From an uncultured Burkholderiales bacterium (GTDB lineage: Bacteria; Pseudomonadota; Gammaproteobacteria; Burkholderiales; Burkholderiaceae), in NCBI GenBank assembly GCA_946480465.1, contig CAMLJY010000017.1, positions 35,468-99,467 on the forward strand: DNA of 64,000 bases, read 5' to 3'. Shown here piece by piece: positions 26,500-35,755 of this stretch. Positions within the stretch are counted from its first letter, which is position 1. Each line of letters begins with the position of its first letter. The position numbers and the translations under genes were made by a program. The notes under the pieces are model-generated. The model saw nothing but the letters and a program-made list of their open reading frames with translations. It made no database searches and was not told where the DNA came from.

Positions 26500-28151
26500 G
26501 TGCCGCCGCACGGCGGGCGCGGGCTCGTCGAGCACCTTCTCCGCCTCCGCCACGTAACGCGCCCGCCGATCGGCCAGCTTCTCGGTCGTCACCTGCTCGC
26601 GGAAGCGTTCGACCATCAGCGCGAGTGCAAACGGGCTGGGCGCGCGCAGTGTCATCAGCTCCACCTGCTGGCCCTGCATGCGTTGCAGCGCGGCGCGCAG
26701 GCGGCGCAGGTCCAGTTCCTGGGCCAGCACCTCGGCCTCGGCCTGGCCCAGCAGGCGGTTGCCGGGGTCGTATTGGCGGAACACCTCGTAGAACAGGCTG
26801 GACGAGGCCTGCAACTGCTTTGCGCCCTTCGGTGCGCCGGGGTAGCCCGTGAAGACCAGTCCCGCCACAGGGGCGATCTCGCGGAAGCGGCGGCGTGCCA
26901 GTTCGCTGCAGTTCAGGCTGGCCAGCACGTCGTGCAGCAGTTCGTCGCCGGCGGCGAAAGCGCGCTTCCTCCACCGTGCTCAGCGCGGCGCCCGGATGCA
27001 ACCGACTTCACCAGCATCGCCGCGTCCGCGACGATGGTGCCCACCCGCAGCCGGTGGCGCAGCGCGATGCCACGGTCCTCGACGCGGTAGATGCCCTCGC
27101 GCTCGACGACGCGGCGGTACTCGGGGTAGGTGCCGAGCGAATCGCCGCCGCGCACGACGAAGTCCAACGCCCATTGGAAGTCCTCGCGCGATAACCCCTG
27201 AAAACTGTGGCAGGTGCGAACTTCTTCGTACAGCGCATCGGGCGTGAAGCCGCCGCCCAGTGCCACGGTGACCAGGTGCTGCACCATCACGTCCAGCGGC
27301 CGCTCGGGCGCGTGGCGCGCTTCGACGCCGCGCGCGGCCGCCGCCCGAAAACCAGCGTGGTGCCGCTCTGTGCGATCTGCTCGGCCACCGGCAGCACCAT
27401 CTGCTGGCCCAGGTGGCCGCCCAGGAGGAGCGGCCGGGTTCGCGCGGGAGCAGCGTGTCGACGACGAGCGTTTTCGGCGTGGGGCCCTGCACCAGGCGCG
27501 GCGGCGGCTCGCGTGGCACGGGACCCAGCAGCATGTGCATCGCCTCGTCCAGGTTGCCGAGCGTGGCCGACAGGCCCCACACCAGCAGCCGCGGGTTCCA
27601 GCGCTGCAGCCGTGCCAACGCCAGCTGCACTTGCACGCCGCGCTTGTTGCCGACCAGTTCGTGCCACTCGTCGACCACCACCACCTGCAGCCGGCCCAGG
27701 CGCTCGGCGGCCTCGTCCCGGGTCAGCAGCAGGGTCATGGATTCAGGCGTGGTCACCAGCGCGCTCGGCAGCAGCCGGTCCTGCCGAGCGCGTTCGGCGC
27801 CGTCGGTGTCGCCGCTGCGCAAGCCCAGGGTCCAGGCCGGGGCCAGATCGGGCAGCGGCAAGGCCAGCGCGCGCTGCGTATTGGCGGCCAGCGCGCGCAT
27901 CGGCGTCAGCCACAGCACCGACAAGGGCGGCGCATGGCGCCCGTGCATCGGCACCCCGCGCACGCGGCAGGCGGCCAGCGCGCCCAGCCATACCGCATAG
28001 GTCTTGCCGGCACCGGTGGTGGCATGCAGCAGGCCGATGCGGCCGTTGGCCATCGCCTGCCACACCGCCTGCTGGAGCGGGAAGGGCGTCAGCCGCGCGC
28101 CGCGAACCACGCGCCCGCGGGGTCGGCATCGGCGGTCACCCGGGCTTCCAT
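26500..28151 (-). pseudogene. Broken Lhr-type (ligase-associated) DEXH-box DNA helicase
   Basis: Pieces of one helicase lie in order in different frames. The start [19 protein letters not shown] reads into a stop near 28089, because one G is missing where the family has a W before PF. The next frame holds domain 1: [13 protein letters not shown] (Walker A), [15 protein letters not shown] (DEWH box) and [10 protein letters not shown] second frameshift lies near 27428, then [20 protein letters not shown]. Here most of RecA domain 2 is missing, and the text jumps near 27345 to [21 protein letters not shown] further gap near 26985 joins LSTVEEARF to LASLNCSELARRRFREIA, then QASSSLFYEVFRQYDPGN and LMVERFREQVTTEKLADR. 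Intact relatives have roughly 800 residues. It cannot make a functional helicase. Confidence 0.88.
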
Positions 28152-28165
28152 CGGGCCATTATTGG

Positions 28166-28187
28166 AGGCCGGCCATCGGGCCGGCCT
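28166..28187. repeat. Inverted repeat between helicase remnant and bioA
   Basis: AGGCCGGC/GCCGGCCT with a 6-nt loop. It lies just upstream of the helicase remnant start and 155 nt before bioA. No T-run; role unknown. Nothing else was recognised in 28188-28330, including no convincing BirA operator. Confidence 0.35.
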
Positions 28188-28341
28188 TCGGCGACCACGT
28201 GGGTGAAGGGGGCGGATCGCGGCGCCGGCGCGCGGGCGTCTGCCAGAATGCGCCCGCCGCGTGGCAGCGCCGCCGCGGCACCTGACCGGTCGCTTGCGTG
28301 CAAAGTGAGCGGCATCCCTGCAGTATCCACGGGAGCCGGCC

Positions 28342-29712
28342 TTGCCGAACCATCCTGAATCCGAGCCGCCGGCCGACGGCGGCAATGCCGCCTGGCGTGC
28401 GCGCAGCCTGCGCGCCGTCTGGCATCCGTGCACGCAGATGAAGCTGCACGACCAGGGCCAGCCCCTGGTGCCCATCGCCCGCGCCGAAGGCGTCTGGCTC
28501 GTCGACCACGAGGGCCGGCGCATCGTCGACGGCGTCAGCTCCTGGTGGGTCAACCTGTTCGGGCACGGCCATCCGGCGCTGCGCGCGGCGCTGCACGACC
28601 AGATCGACCGGCTGGACCATGTGATGCTGGCCGGCTTCACCCACGCCCCGGTGGTCGAGTTGTCGGAACGCCTGGCGGCGCTGACCGGCCTGGGCCACGC
28701 GTTCTACGGCAGCGACGGCGCCAGCGCCACCGAAATAGCGCTCAAGATGAGCGCCCATTTCTGGCGCAATGCCGGGCGGCCGCGCAAATGCCGCTTCGTC
28801 GGCCTGGCCGGCGGCTACCACGGCGAGACGGTGGGCGCGCTGGCCGTGACCGACATCGCGCTGTTCCGCGAGGCCTATGGGCCGCTGGTGCGCCTGGCCG
28901 CCACCGTGCCCAGCCCGGACGCGCGCGGCGCGGCGCCGGGCGAGACGGCCGCCAGCGTGGCCGAGCGCGCCGGCGATGCGCTGGAGGCCTGGCTGGCCGC
29001 GCACCATGAGGACACCGCGGCGCTGATCCTGGAGCCGCTGATCCAGTGCGCCGCCGGCATGGCCATGCACGACCCCGCCTTCCTGCGCCGTGCCCGCGCG
29101 GCCTGCGACCACTACCAGGTGCACCTGGTGGCCGACGAGATCGCCGTCGGCTTCGGCCGCACCGGCACGCTGTTCGCGCACCAGCAGGCCGGCATCCGGC
29201 CCGATTTCCTGTGCCTGTCCAAGGGCCTCACCGGCGGCACGCTGCCCTTGTCGGCGGTGCTGACGACCGATGCCGTCTACGACGCGTTCTACGACGACGC
29301 GGTCGCGCGCGGCTTCCTGCATTCGCATTCCTACACCGGCAACCCGCTGGCCTGCCGCGCCGCGCTGGCGGTGCTGGACCTGTTCGAGCGCGAGCCCTGG
29401 ATCGAGCGCAATGCCGACACCGCGCGCCGGCTCGATGCCGCCTTCGCGCCGCTGTCGGCGCACCCGCGGGTCGCGCATGCGCGGCGCTGCGGCATGGTGT
29501 GGGCCTGGGATGCGGTGGACGCGCCGGCCGACTTCGCGCGGCGCCTGCACCGCAGCGCGCTGGCGCAGGGCGTGCTGCTGCGGCCGATCGGCCACACGCT
29601 GTACGCGATGCCGCCCTACGTCATCGACGACGAGGCCGGCGCGCAGCTGGCGCGCGTCGCGCTGGCGGCCTTCGACGAGGCGATCGGCGGGGCGCGGTCC
29701 GATGGCGGCTGA
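28342..29712 (+). CDS. bioA: Adenosylmethionine-8-amino-7-oxononanoate aminotransferase
   Basis: A 456-aa PLP aminotransferase making 7,8-diaminopelargonate with SAM as amino donor. The BioA-specific start WHPCTQMK, then SSWWVNLFGHGHP, GSDGASATEIALKM and the PLP lysine K294 in CLSKGLTGGTLPLSA are all present. No ATG lies before the conserved N-terminus; TTG at 28342 has GGGAG 6 nt upstream and is the best start. It overlaps bioD by 11 nt, and bioD overlaps bioF, so bioADF is one translational unit. Confidence 0.95.
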   Translation: MPNHPESEPPADGGNAAWRARSLRAVWHPCTQMKLHDQGQPLVPIARAEGVWLVDHEGRRIVDGVSSWWVNLFGHGHPALRAALHDQIDRLDHVMLAGFTHAPVVELSERLAALTGLGHAFYGSDGASATEIALKMSAHFWRNAGRPRKCRFVGLAGGYHGETVGALAVTDIALFREAYGPLVRLAATVPSPDARGAAPGETAASVAERAGDALEAWLAAHHEDTAALILEPLIQCAAGMAMHDPAFLRRARAACDHYQVHLVADEIAVGFGRTGTLFAHQQAGIRPDFLCLSKGLTGGTLPLSAVLTTDAVYDAFYDDAVARGFLHSHSYTGNPLACRAALAVLDLFEREPWIERNADTARRLDAAFAPLSAHPRVAHARRCGMVWAWDAVDAPADFARRLHRSALAQGVLLRPIGHTLYAMPPYVIDDEAGAQLARVALAAFDEAIGGARSDGG

Positions 29713-30388
29713 CAACGCATTCTTCGTCGTCGGCACCGACACCGGCGTGGGCAAGACGCTGGTGGCCGCCGGCCTGCTGCATGCGATGGCGCGGCGGCAT
29801 GCGCGCGTGGTCGGCATGAAGCCGGTGGCCGCGGGCGCCGTGATGGTCGATGGCGCCTGGGCCAGCGAGGACGCGCTGGCGCTGCGCGCCGCCTCCAGCA
29901 TCGCCGTGCCGCCCGAACTCGACAACCCGGTGCTGCTGCCCGAACCCTTGTCGCCGCACCTGGCGGCGGTGCGTGCCGGCCGCCACATCGACCTGGACGC
30001 GTTGGTCGCGTGTTATCACGGCCTGGCCGCCCGAGCCGATGCGGTGGTCGTCGAAGGCGCCGGCGGCTTCCTGGTGCCGCTGTCCGACGAGGCCACCGGC
30101 GCCGACCTGGCCCTGCGGCTGCAGCTGCCGCTGGTGCTGGTGGTCGGCCTGCGCCTGGGCTGCCTGAACCACGCGCTGCTGACGGCCGAGGCCATCGCCG
30201 CGCGCGGCCTGCGCCTGGCCGGCTGGGTGGCCAACCGCATCGACCCGCGGATGGCCGCGGCCGACGACAACATCGCCACGCTCGCGCGCCGGCTGCCGGC
30301 CCCGCTGTGGGCCGAGGTGCCGCACGGCTGCACCGACGCGCGCCTCATCCCCTTCACTCCACGCTTTCATGCCGATGTCCTGGCTTGA
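29702..30388 (+). CDS. bioD: Dethiobiotin synthetase
   Basis: A 228-aa ATP-dependent ligase closing the ureido ring of dethiobiotin from diaminopelargonate and CO2. The P-loop is GTDTGVGKT (11-19). K38 sits in VVGMKPVAAG, the substrate-binding loop, and VVVEGAGGFLVPLSDE is the family's second signature. Slightly shorter at the C-terminus than some homologues. Overlaps bioA by 11 nt and bioF by 20 nt. Confidence 0.94.
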   Translation: MAADNAFFVVGTDTGVGKTLVAAGLLHAMARRHARVVGMKPVAAGAVMVDGAWASEDALALRAASSIAVPPELDNPVLLPEPLSPHLAAVRAGRHIDLDALVACYHGLAARADAVVVEGAGGFLVPLSDEATGADLALRLQLPLVLVVGLRLGCLNHALLTAEAIAARGLRLAGWVANRIDPRMAAADDNIATLARRLPAPLWAEVPHGCTDARLIPFTPRFHADVLA

Positions 30389-31580
30389 CGAATTCGATGC
30401 CCGCCTGGGCGAACTGGATGCGGCCGGCCTGCGGCGCGTGCGCCGCGTGGTGCGGCCCGATGGGCCCCCGGGCGGCGGCACGCGCCTCGTCGTCGACGGC
30501 GATCCGCTGCTCGCCTTCTGCAGCAACGATTACCTGGGCCTGGCCGGGCATCCGGCCCTGGTCGAGGCCTTGTGCGCCGGGGCGAAGGAGTTCGGCGTCG
30601 GCTCCGGCGCGTCGCCGCTCGTCAGCGGGCACAGTGTTGCCAACGCCGAATTGGAGCGTGAGCTGGCTGCCTTCGTCGGCCTGCCGCGCGCGCTGTACTT
30701 CTACGCCGGCTATCCCACCAACGCCGGCATCGTGCCGGCCCTGGTGGGCGAGGGCGATGCGCTGCACTCCGACGCGCTGAACCACGCCTGCCTGATCGAC
30801 GGCGCGCGGCTGTCGCGCGCGACCATCCACCGCTACCCGCATGGCGACCTGGACGCGCTGGGCCGCGCGCTGGCCAGGAGCGGCGCGCGGCGCCAGCTGG
30901 TGATCACCGACGCGGTCTTCAGCATGGACGGCACCATCGCCGACCTGCGCGCGCTGCTGGCGCTGTGCGAACGCCATGACGCGCTGCTGCTGATCGACGA
31001 TGCGCACGGCTTCGGCGTGCTCGGGCCGCAGGGGCGCGGCACGCTGGCGGCCGCCGGCCTCACCGGCGCCGCGGCCTCGCGCCGCGTGCTGTACATGGCC
31101 ACGCTGGGCAAGGCGCTGGGCGTGTCGGGCGCCTTCGTCGCCGGCGATGCCACGCTGGTCGAGTGGCTGCTGCAACGCGCCCGCAGCTACATCTTCGCCA
31201 CCGCCGCGCCGGCGGCGCTGGCGACCGCCCTGCGCAGCAGCCTGCGCCTGGTGGAGGACGGCGACGGCCGCCGCGCCCATCTGCGCCACCTGATCGCGCG
31301 GCTGCGCAGCGGCCTGTCCGGCCTGCCCTGGCACCTGGCGCCGTCGACCACGCCGATCCAGCCGCTGATCATCGGCGGCAACCAGTCGGCCTTGGCGGTG
31401 ATGGACGGCCTGCGCGCGCGCGGCCTGTGGGTGCCGGCGATCCGCCCGCCCACGGTGCCCGAAGGCAGCGCGCGGCTGCGCATCACGCTGAGCGCCGCGC
31501 ATACCGAGGCCGACGTCGACCGGCTGGTGGATGCGCTGCGCGACCTGGCGCGCCAGCCGACGCTGTTCACGCCGGGCTGA
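30369..31580 (+). CDS. bioF: 8-amino-7-oxononanoate synthase
   Basis: A 403-aa alpha-oxoamine synthase joining pimeloyl-ACP/CoA and alanine. Motifs include FCSNDYLGLAGHP, GSGASPLVSGH, DDAHGFGVLGPQGRG and the PLP lysine K248 in MATLGKALGVSGAF. A second ATG two codons in (MSWLDEF) is an equal start. It ends the bio unit; bioB does not follow and must lie elsewhere. The next gene is convergent. Confidence 0.95.
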   Translation: MPMSWLDEFDARLGELDAAGLRRVRRVVRPDGPPGGGTRLVVDGDPLLAFCSNDYLGLAGHPALVEALCAGAKEFGVGSGASPLVSGHSVANAELERELAAFVGLPRALYFYAGYPTNAGIVPALVGEGDALHSDALNHACLIDGARLSRATIHRYPHGDLDALGRALARSGARRQLVITDAVFSMDGTIADLRALLALCERHDALLLIDDAHGFGVLGPQGRGTLAAAGLTGAAASRRVLYMATLGKALGVSGAFVAGDATLVEWLLQRARSYIFATAAPAALATALRSSLRLVEDGDGRRAHLRHLIARLRSGLSGLPWHLAPSTTPIQPLIIGGNQSALAVMDGLRARGLWVPAIRPPTVPEGSARLRITLSAAHTEADVDRLVDALRDLARQPTLFTPG

Positions 31581-31611
31581 AGACGGGTTGAACGGCGCCT
31601 GGGCGTGGCAG

Positions 31612-31629
31612 GCCGGGGCTGCGCCCGGC
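31612..31629. terminator. Hairpin between bioF and the convergent kinase gene
   Basis: GCCGGG/CCCGGC with a 6-nt loop in the 70-bp gap between convergent genes. No T-run; plausible shared terminator. Confidence 0.35.
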
Positions 31630-31650
31630 GCGGCGCTTGCCCGGGCGCGC

Positions 31651-33852
31651 TCAATCGTCCGAAGCGGACGCCGGCCTCTGCGCGGGGGCGGGTCCCTGGT
31701 CGGCCAGCGGCCGCAGCAGCCGGCCCATGCCCGCGAGGAAGCGCTCGAAATCGATCGGCTTGGTCCAGTAGTCCGCCGCACCGGCGGCGCGGGCCGCCTG
31801 CACCTCGGCCGGCGTGGCGCTGGCGGACAGCGCGACGACGGGGATGCCGCGCGTGGCATCGGCGGCCTTGAGCCGCTGCAGCACGGTGATGCCCTGCATG
31901 TCGGGCAGCTGCATGTCCAGCAGCAGCACGTCGGGCTGCAGCGCGCGCGCCCGTTCCAGGCCCGTCGCGCCGTCGCTCGCGGTGGCCAGCTGCACCTGGG
32001 GCCAGCGCGACAGCAGCTGCTCGACGAGGATGGCGTTGATCGGGTTGTCCTCGACGTACAGCACCCGTCCCGCGACGGCCTCGGGGAACGTCGCGCTGTC
32101 CGGGGCGTGCAGCGTGGCCATCGGCCGGCCATCGGTGGCCGGCAGGGTCAGCCGCGCCAGCGTGCCTTCGCCTTCGCGGCTGTCCAGCGTCAGCTCGCCG
32201 TCCAGCAGGCCGGCCAGCTGCCGCGCGAGCACCAGGCCGATGCCCGTGCCTTGAACGCCGCTCAGCTCCCGGCCCAGGCGGTTGAAGGGCTGGAACAGCT
32301 GCTCCTGCTGCGCTTCGGACATGCCCAGTCCGTTGTCGCTCACCAGCACGTGCACGAAGTGCGGATCGGTCTCCACGTCCAGCCGCACCCGGCCGCCCGG
32401 CCGGTTGTACTTGATCGCGTTCGACACCAGGTTCATCAGGATCTGGCGCAGGCGGTCCGGATCGGTCTGCATCAGCACCGGGCCGTGGCGGGCAAAGCCC
32501 GCCTCCAGCACCACGCCGAACTCCTCCGCCTGTGGCGTGCACATCCGCAGCACGCCGTCCAGCAGCTCGCACAGCTCGAAGTCGCGGTGCGCGATCGGCA
32601 TGCGCCCGGCCTCGATGCGCGAGATGTCCAGTGTTTCGTCGACGAGCAACCGGAGGTGGGCGCCCGCCTGCAGCACCAGGTCCAGCTGCTCGCGCTGGCG
32701 CGGCCCGAGTGCATCGCGCGCCTCCGCTCGCAGCAGCTGGGCGAAGCCCAGCATCGCGTTCAGCGGCGTGCGCAATTCATGGCTGATGCGGGAGATGAAT
32801 GCGGTCTTGGCCTGGTTCGCGGCCTCGGCGGCGATGCGCGCGAGCTGCGCCTTCTCCGTCTGCCGCAGCTGCGTCACGTCGCGCGCCATCACCGTCATCA
32901 GCAGGCGGTCTCCGCTGCCGGTGCGCGAGATCGACGCCTCGATCGGGAAGCGCTCGCCGTTGGCGCGGATGGCGGTGAGCTCACGCACCTGGCCGCCCAT
33001 GCGCCGCGTGATGCCGTGCTGCGCATAGGCCGCCATGTGGCCGGCATGCAGGGGAGCCACCTCGGGCGGCAGGAAGCGATCGATCGGCTGCCCGATCACC
33101 TCCTCCGGCGCGACGCCGAAAATGCGGGCGGCGGCGCCGTTGAACAGGACGACCTTGAACTGCGCGTCGACCGAGATGATCGCGTCCATGGCCGTCTGCA
33201 CGATGGCCGCGAGCTGCCGCTCGTGCTCCTTGGCGCTGCGTTCGGCCGCGGCGCGGGCCGCCTCGCGGTCGATGTGCTCGAGCGCGAAGCACAGGTCCAG
33301 CACCAGTTGCTCGACGAGTTCCACCAGGGCGGCGTCGAAGGCGTCCACGCTGCCGAAGTACAGGTTCAGCGTGCCGATGACCCGGCCTGCGCGCCGGATC
33401 GGGAAGGCGCCGGAGGCCTGGACCCGGAAGCGCCCGGCCCATGCGCGGAAGCGCTGCGTGCGCGGGTCGGCATGGAAGTCGTTGCAGACGTATGCGCGCC
33501 CCGTCCGCAGCGCATAGGCGGTCGGGCCCAGGTCGGCATCGGCGTCCTCGGCCCGCGGCCAGGCGATGGCCAGCCCGCGCGTGTACTCGGCGGCATCGCC
33601 CGCCCAGGCGACGGGTTGCACGTGGCCGTCGCCGACGAGTCCGATCCAGGCCATCGACGCGCCACACCCGTTGACCACGATGCCGCACAGCCGCTCGTAC
33701 AGGGCCGCTGGGTCGGACACGTGGGCGATGGCCTGGTTCATGTCCGAGAGCGCGCGGTAGAAAGCGGCCAGGCGCGGTGCACTGACGGGAGCGTCGGGGG
33801 AGTCGCGCATGTCCTCGGTGGTCTGGATGTCGGCTTCATTGCCGCGCGCCAC
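31651..33852 (-). CDS. GAF-PAS hybrid histidine kinase with receiver
   Basis: A 733-aa soluble sensor. A GAF domain covers about residues 30-195 (LSDMNQAIAHVSDPAALYER at its start), a PAS domain about 215-335 (AIISVDAQFKVVLFNGAAAR), then HisKA with SRISHELRTPLNAM (H358), HATPase with NLVSNAIKYN, DNGLGMSEAQ and GTGIGLVLARQL, and a C-terminal receiver with D646 in LLLDMQLPDMQG and ALSAS. No transmembrane helix is visible, so the signal is cytosolic. No separate output regulator is adjacent; phosphotransfer to an unlinked Hpt protein or regulator is likely. A G-rich repeat lies 65 nt upstream. Confidence 0.93.
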   Translation of the reverse strand: MARGNEADIQTTEDMRDSPDAPVSAPRLAAFYRALSDMNQAIAHVSDPAALYERLCGIVVNGCGASMAWIGLVGDGHVQPVAWAGDAAEYTRGLAIAWPRAEDADADLGPTAYALRTGRAYVCNDFHADPRTQRFRAWAGRFRVQASGAFPIRRAGRVIGTLNLYFGSVDAFDAALVELVEQLVLDLCFALEHIDREAARAAAERSAKEHERQLAAIVQTAMDAIISVDAQFKVVLFNGAAARIFGVAPEEVIGQPIDRFLPPEVAPLHAGHMAAYAQHGITRRMGGQVRELTAIRANGERFPIEASISRTGSGDRLLMTVMARDVTQLRQTEKAQLARIAAEAANQAKTAFISRISHELRTPLNAMLGFAQLLRAEARDALGPRQREQLDLVLQAGAHLRLLVDETLDISRIEAGRMPIAHRDFELCELLDGVLRMCTPQAEEFGVVLEAGFARHGPVLMQTDPDRLRQILMNLVSNAIKYNRPGGRVRLDVETDPHFVHVLVSDNGLGMSEAQQEQLFQPFNRLGRELSGVQGTGIGLVLARQLAGLLDGELTLDSREGEGTLARLTLPATDGRPMATLHAPDSATFPEAVAGRVLYVEDNPINAILVEQLLSRWPQVQLATASDGATGLERARALQPDVLLLDMQLPDMQGITVLQRLKAADATRGIPVVALSASATPAEVQAARAAGAADYWTKPIDFERFLAGMGRLLRPLADQGPAPAQRPASASDD

Positions 33853-33916
33853 CCACCATTGAGCACGCCGCCCGGCGCGCCGGGATTGATCGGGATCAAT
33901 GTCTGGGCGGCCGAAA

Positions 33917-33949
33917 GGGGCGAGAGGGGCGAGAGGGGCGAGAGGGGCG
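33917..33949. repeat. 9-nt G-rich tandem repeat (G4-capable)
   Basis: GGGGCGAGA repeated 3.6 times in the 99-bp gap between pabBC and the hybrid kinase. The + strand carries four GGGG tracts with 5-nt spacers, a textbook quadruplex pattern. The corresponding minus-strand transcript is C-rich. Confidence 0.85.
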
Positions 33950-33951
33950 CG

Positions 33952-35691
33952 TCAGCCCAGCGCCACCTCGATCCAGCCGCGCAGGCTGTTGACGAAGGCG
34001 ATCGCCTCGGCCTGCGGCAGCACCTCGACCCGCACCACCGCCTCCACCAGCCGGCCGTCGCGCAGCGCCGCCGCGCGGCCCACCCCGTCGAGCAGGCCGC
34101 AGGCCAGCGGCGGCGTCACCCAGCGGCCGCCGAGCTTCAGCGCGACGTTGCCGCGTGTGAACTCGGTGATCTCGCCGCGCGCATTCCACAGCAGCGTGTC
34201 GAACACGGCGGGATCGGTGGGCGCCAGCGCCTCGTAGTGCGCGCGGCGCGTGGTCTTGAAGCGCACGAACTCGCCATCGGCCTCCGCCAGCGGCCGCGGC
34301 GCCAGCTGCACGCGCGGCGTGCCGCTGGTGGCGGCATGCGGATGGGCTTCGGCCGTGGCGTGGCCGCGCGCATCCAGCAGCAGGCGCACGCGCCAGGTGC
34401 CGTTCGGGTGCGTGGCGCACAGCCGGTCCAGCGCGGCGTTCACCGCCGCGGGGTCGTGCTGGTATCCGAAGTGAGCGGCCGCGGCCGCCAGCCGTGCCAG
34501 GTGCAACCCACGCTCGTGCAGCGTGCCGTCCTGCAGCCGCATCGTCTGCAGCAGCTCGAAGGGCCGGCTCGCGCGTTCGACGAAGGCGCGCTTGGTGCGC
34601 CACTCCTGCCACTCGCCCTCGGCTTGCGCGTCGGCGGTGATGCCGCTGCCGATGCCGCAGCGCAATGCGTCGCCGCGCAGCTGCAGCGTGCGGATCGGCA
34701 CGTTGAAGGTGGCGGTGCCGCCGGGCTGCAACACGCCCACCGCGCCGCAGTACACGCCGCGCGGCCCCGGCTCCAGCCGGCGGATCAAGCGCATCGCCTG
34801 CACCTTGGGTGCGCCGGTCACGGAGCCGCAGGGGAACAGCGCGGCGAACACGTCCGCCAGCGTCGTGCCCGCGCGCGGCCGCGCCAGCACCACCGAGACC
34901 ATCTGCCACACCGTGGGCCAGGCCTGGCATTCGAAGAGGCGCGGCACCTGCACCGAGAACGGCTCGGCGATGCGCGACAGGTCGTTGCGGATCAGGTCCA
35001 CGATCATCAGGTTCTCGGCGCGCTCCTTGGGCGAGGCGCGCAGCGCCTCGGCCAGCGCCGCGTCGGCCTCGGGCGTGGTGCCGCGCGGCGCCGTGCCCTT
35101 CATCGGCTGCGACTGGATCACGCCCTCGCGCCAGTCGAAGAACAGCTCCGGCGACACCGACAGCACCTGCTCGGCGCCGCTGTCGACGTAGGCCGCCAGC
35201 GCTTGCGGCTGCGCGCGCCGCAGCGCGTCGAACAGCGCGCGGGCGCTGCCTTCGCGCAGCCGGCCCTGCAGCGGCGCGGTCAGGTTGACCTGGTACAGCT
35301 CGCCGTCGGCGATGGCGCGGTGGATCTCGGCGATGGCGGCGTCGAAGGCCGGCCGCGCCGGCTGGCCGTGCCAGTCGGCCACCGCGTCGCCGGGCTCGGC
35401 CGCGGGCAGCGGCAGCGCCTCGTCGTGCACGCCGAACCAGGCCAGCGGGCCATCGGCCGGGTGGGTGTCGAAGGCCCGGTCGAAGGCCGCGGCGGCCTCG
35501 TAGCGCAGCCAGCCGACGCACCAGCGGCCGGCGCGGGCCTCGGCCTCGGCGGCATCGAGCACGGCGCGCACCTCGGCCGTGCTGTGCGCCACCAGCACGC
35601 GGCACGGGGCGCCGAAGGCCGCGCGCAGCGGCGCGATGCCGGCTTGCGGCGAGGCGAAATCGATCAGGGCATGCAGGGGCGGGGATCTCAC
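33952..35691 (-). CDS. pabB: Fused aminodeoxychorismate synthase component I / aminodeoxychorismate lyase
   Basis: A 579-aa fusion for 4-aminobenzoate (folate) synthesis. The PabB half has ELYQVNLTAPLQG, QSQPMKGTAPRGTTPEAD (the catalytic lysine of PIKGT), NLMIVDLIRNDLSRIA and FPCGSVTGAPKVQAM. The last ~200 residues are a PabC-like class IV aminotransferase/lyase: ELLQTMRLQDGTLHERGLHL, LLWNARGEITEFTRGNVAL and PPLACGLLDGVGRAAAL. No ATG fits; GTG at 35691 just before the conserved segment was chosen. The glutaminase PabA is not adjacent. It follows DUF429 by 64 bp on the same strand. Confidence 0.92.
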   Translation of the reverse strand: MRSPPLHALIDFASPQAGIAPLRAAFGAPCRVLVAHSTAEVRAVLDAAEAEARAGRWCVGWLRYEAAAAFDRAFDTHPADGPLAWFGVHDEALPLPAAEPGDAVADWHGQPARPAFDAAIAEIHRAIADGELYQVNLTAPLQGRLREGSARALFDALRRAQPQALAAYVDSGAEQVLSVSPELFFDWREGVIQSQPMKGTAPRGTTPEADAALAEALRASPKERAENLMIVDLIRNDLSRIAEPFSVQVPRLFECQAWPTVWQMVSVVLARPRAGTTLADVFAALFPCGSVTGAPKVQAMRLIRRLEPGPRGVYCGAVGVLQPGGTATFNVPIRTLQLRGDALRCGIGSGITADAQAEGEWQEWRTKRAFVERASRPFELLQTMRLQDGTLHERGLHLARLAAAAAHFGYQHDPAAVNAALDRLCATHPNGTWRVRLLLDARGHATAEAHPHAATSGTPRVQLAPRPLAEADGEFVRFKTTRRAHYEALAPTDPAVFDTLLWNARGEITEFTRGNVALKLGGRWVTPPLACGLLDGVGRAAALRDGRLVEAVVRVEVLPQAEAIAFVNSLRGWIEVALG

Positions 35692-35755
35692 GGCGGCGCG
35701 CAGTCTACGGGCTGCCGCGGCCGCGCAGTCGGCTTGGCCCGCAGCGCACTGTCCT

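Noticed and set aside
28188..28341. BirA-type operator before bioA
   Set aside because: No inverted TTGTNAAC-like arms could be found by eye.
3370..34480. Recurring GTGAGCGGC 9-mer at about 3376, 18283, 28304 and 34469
   Set aside because: Four hits in 64 kb are near chance expectation at this base composition, and two lie inside conserved coding sequence.
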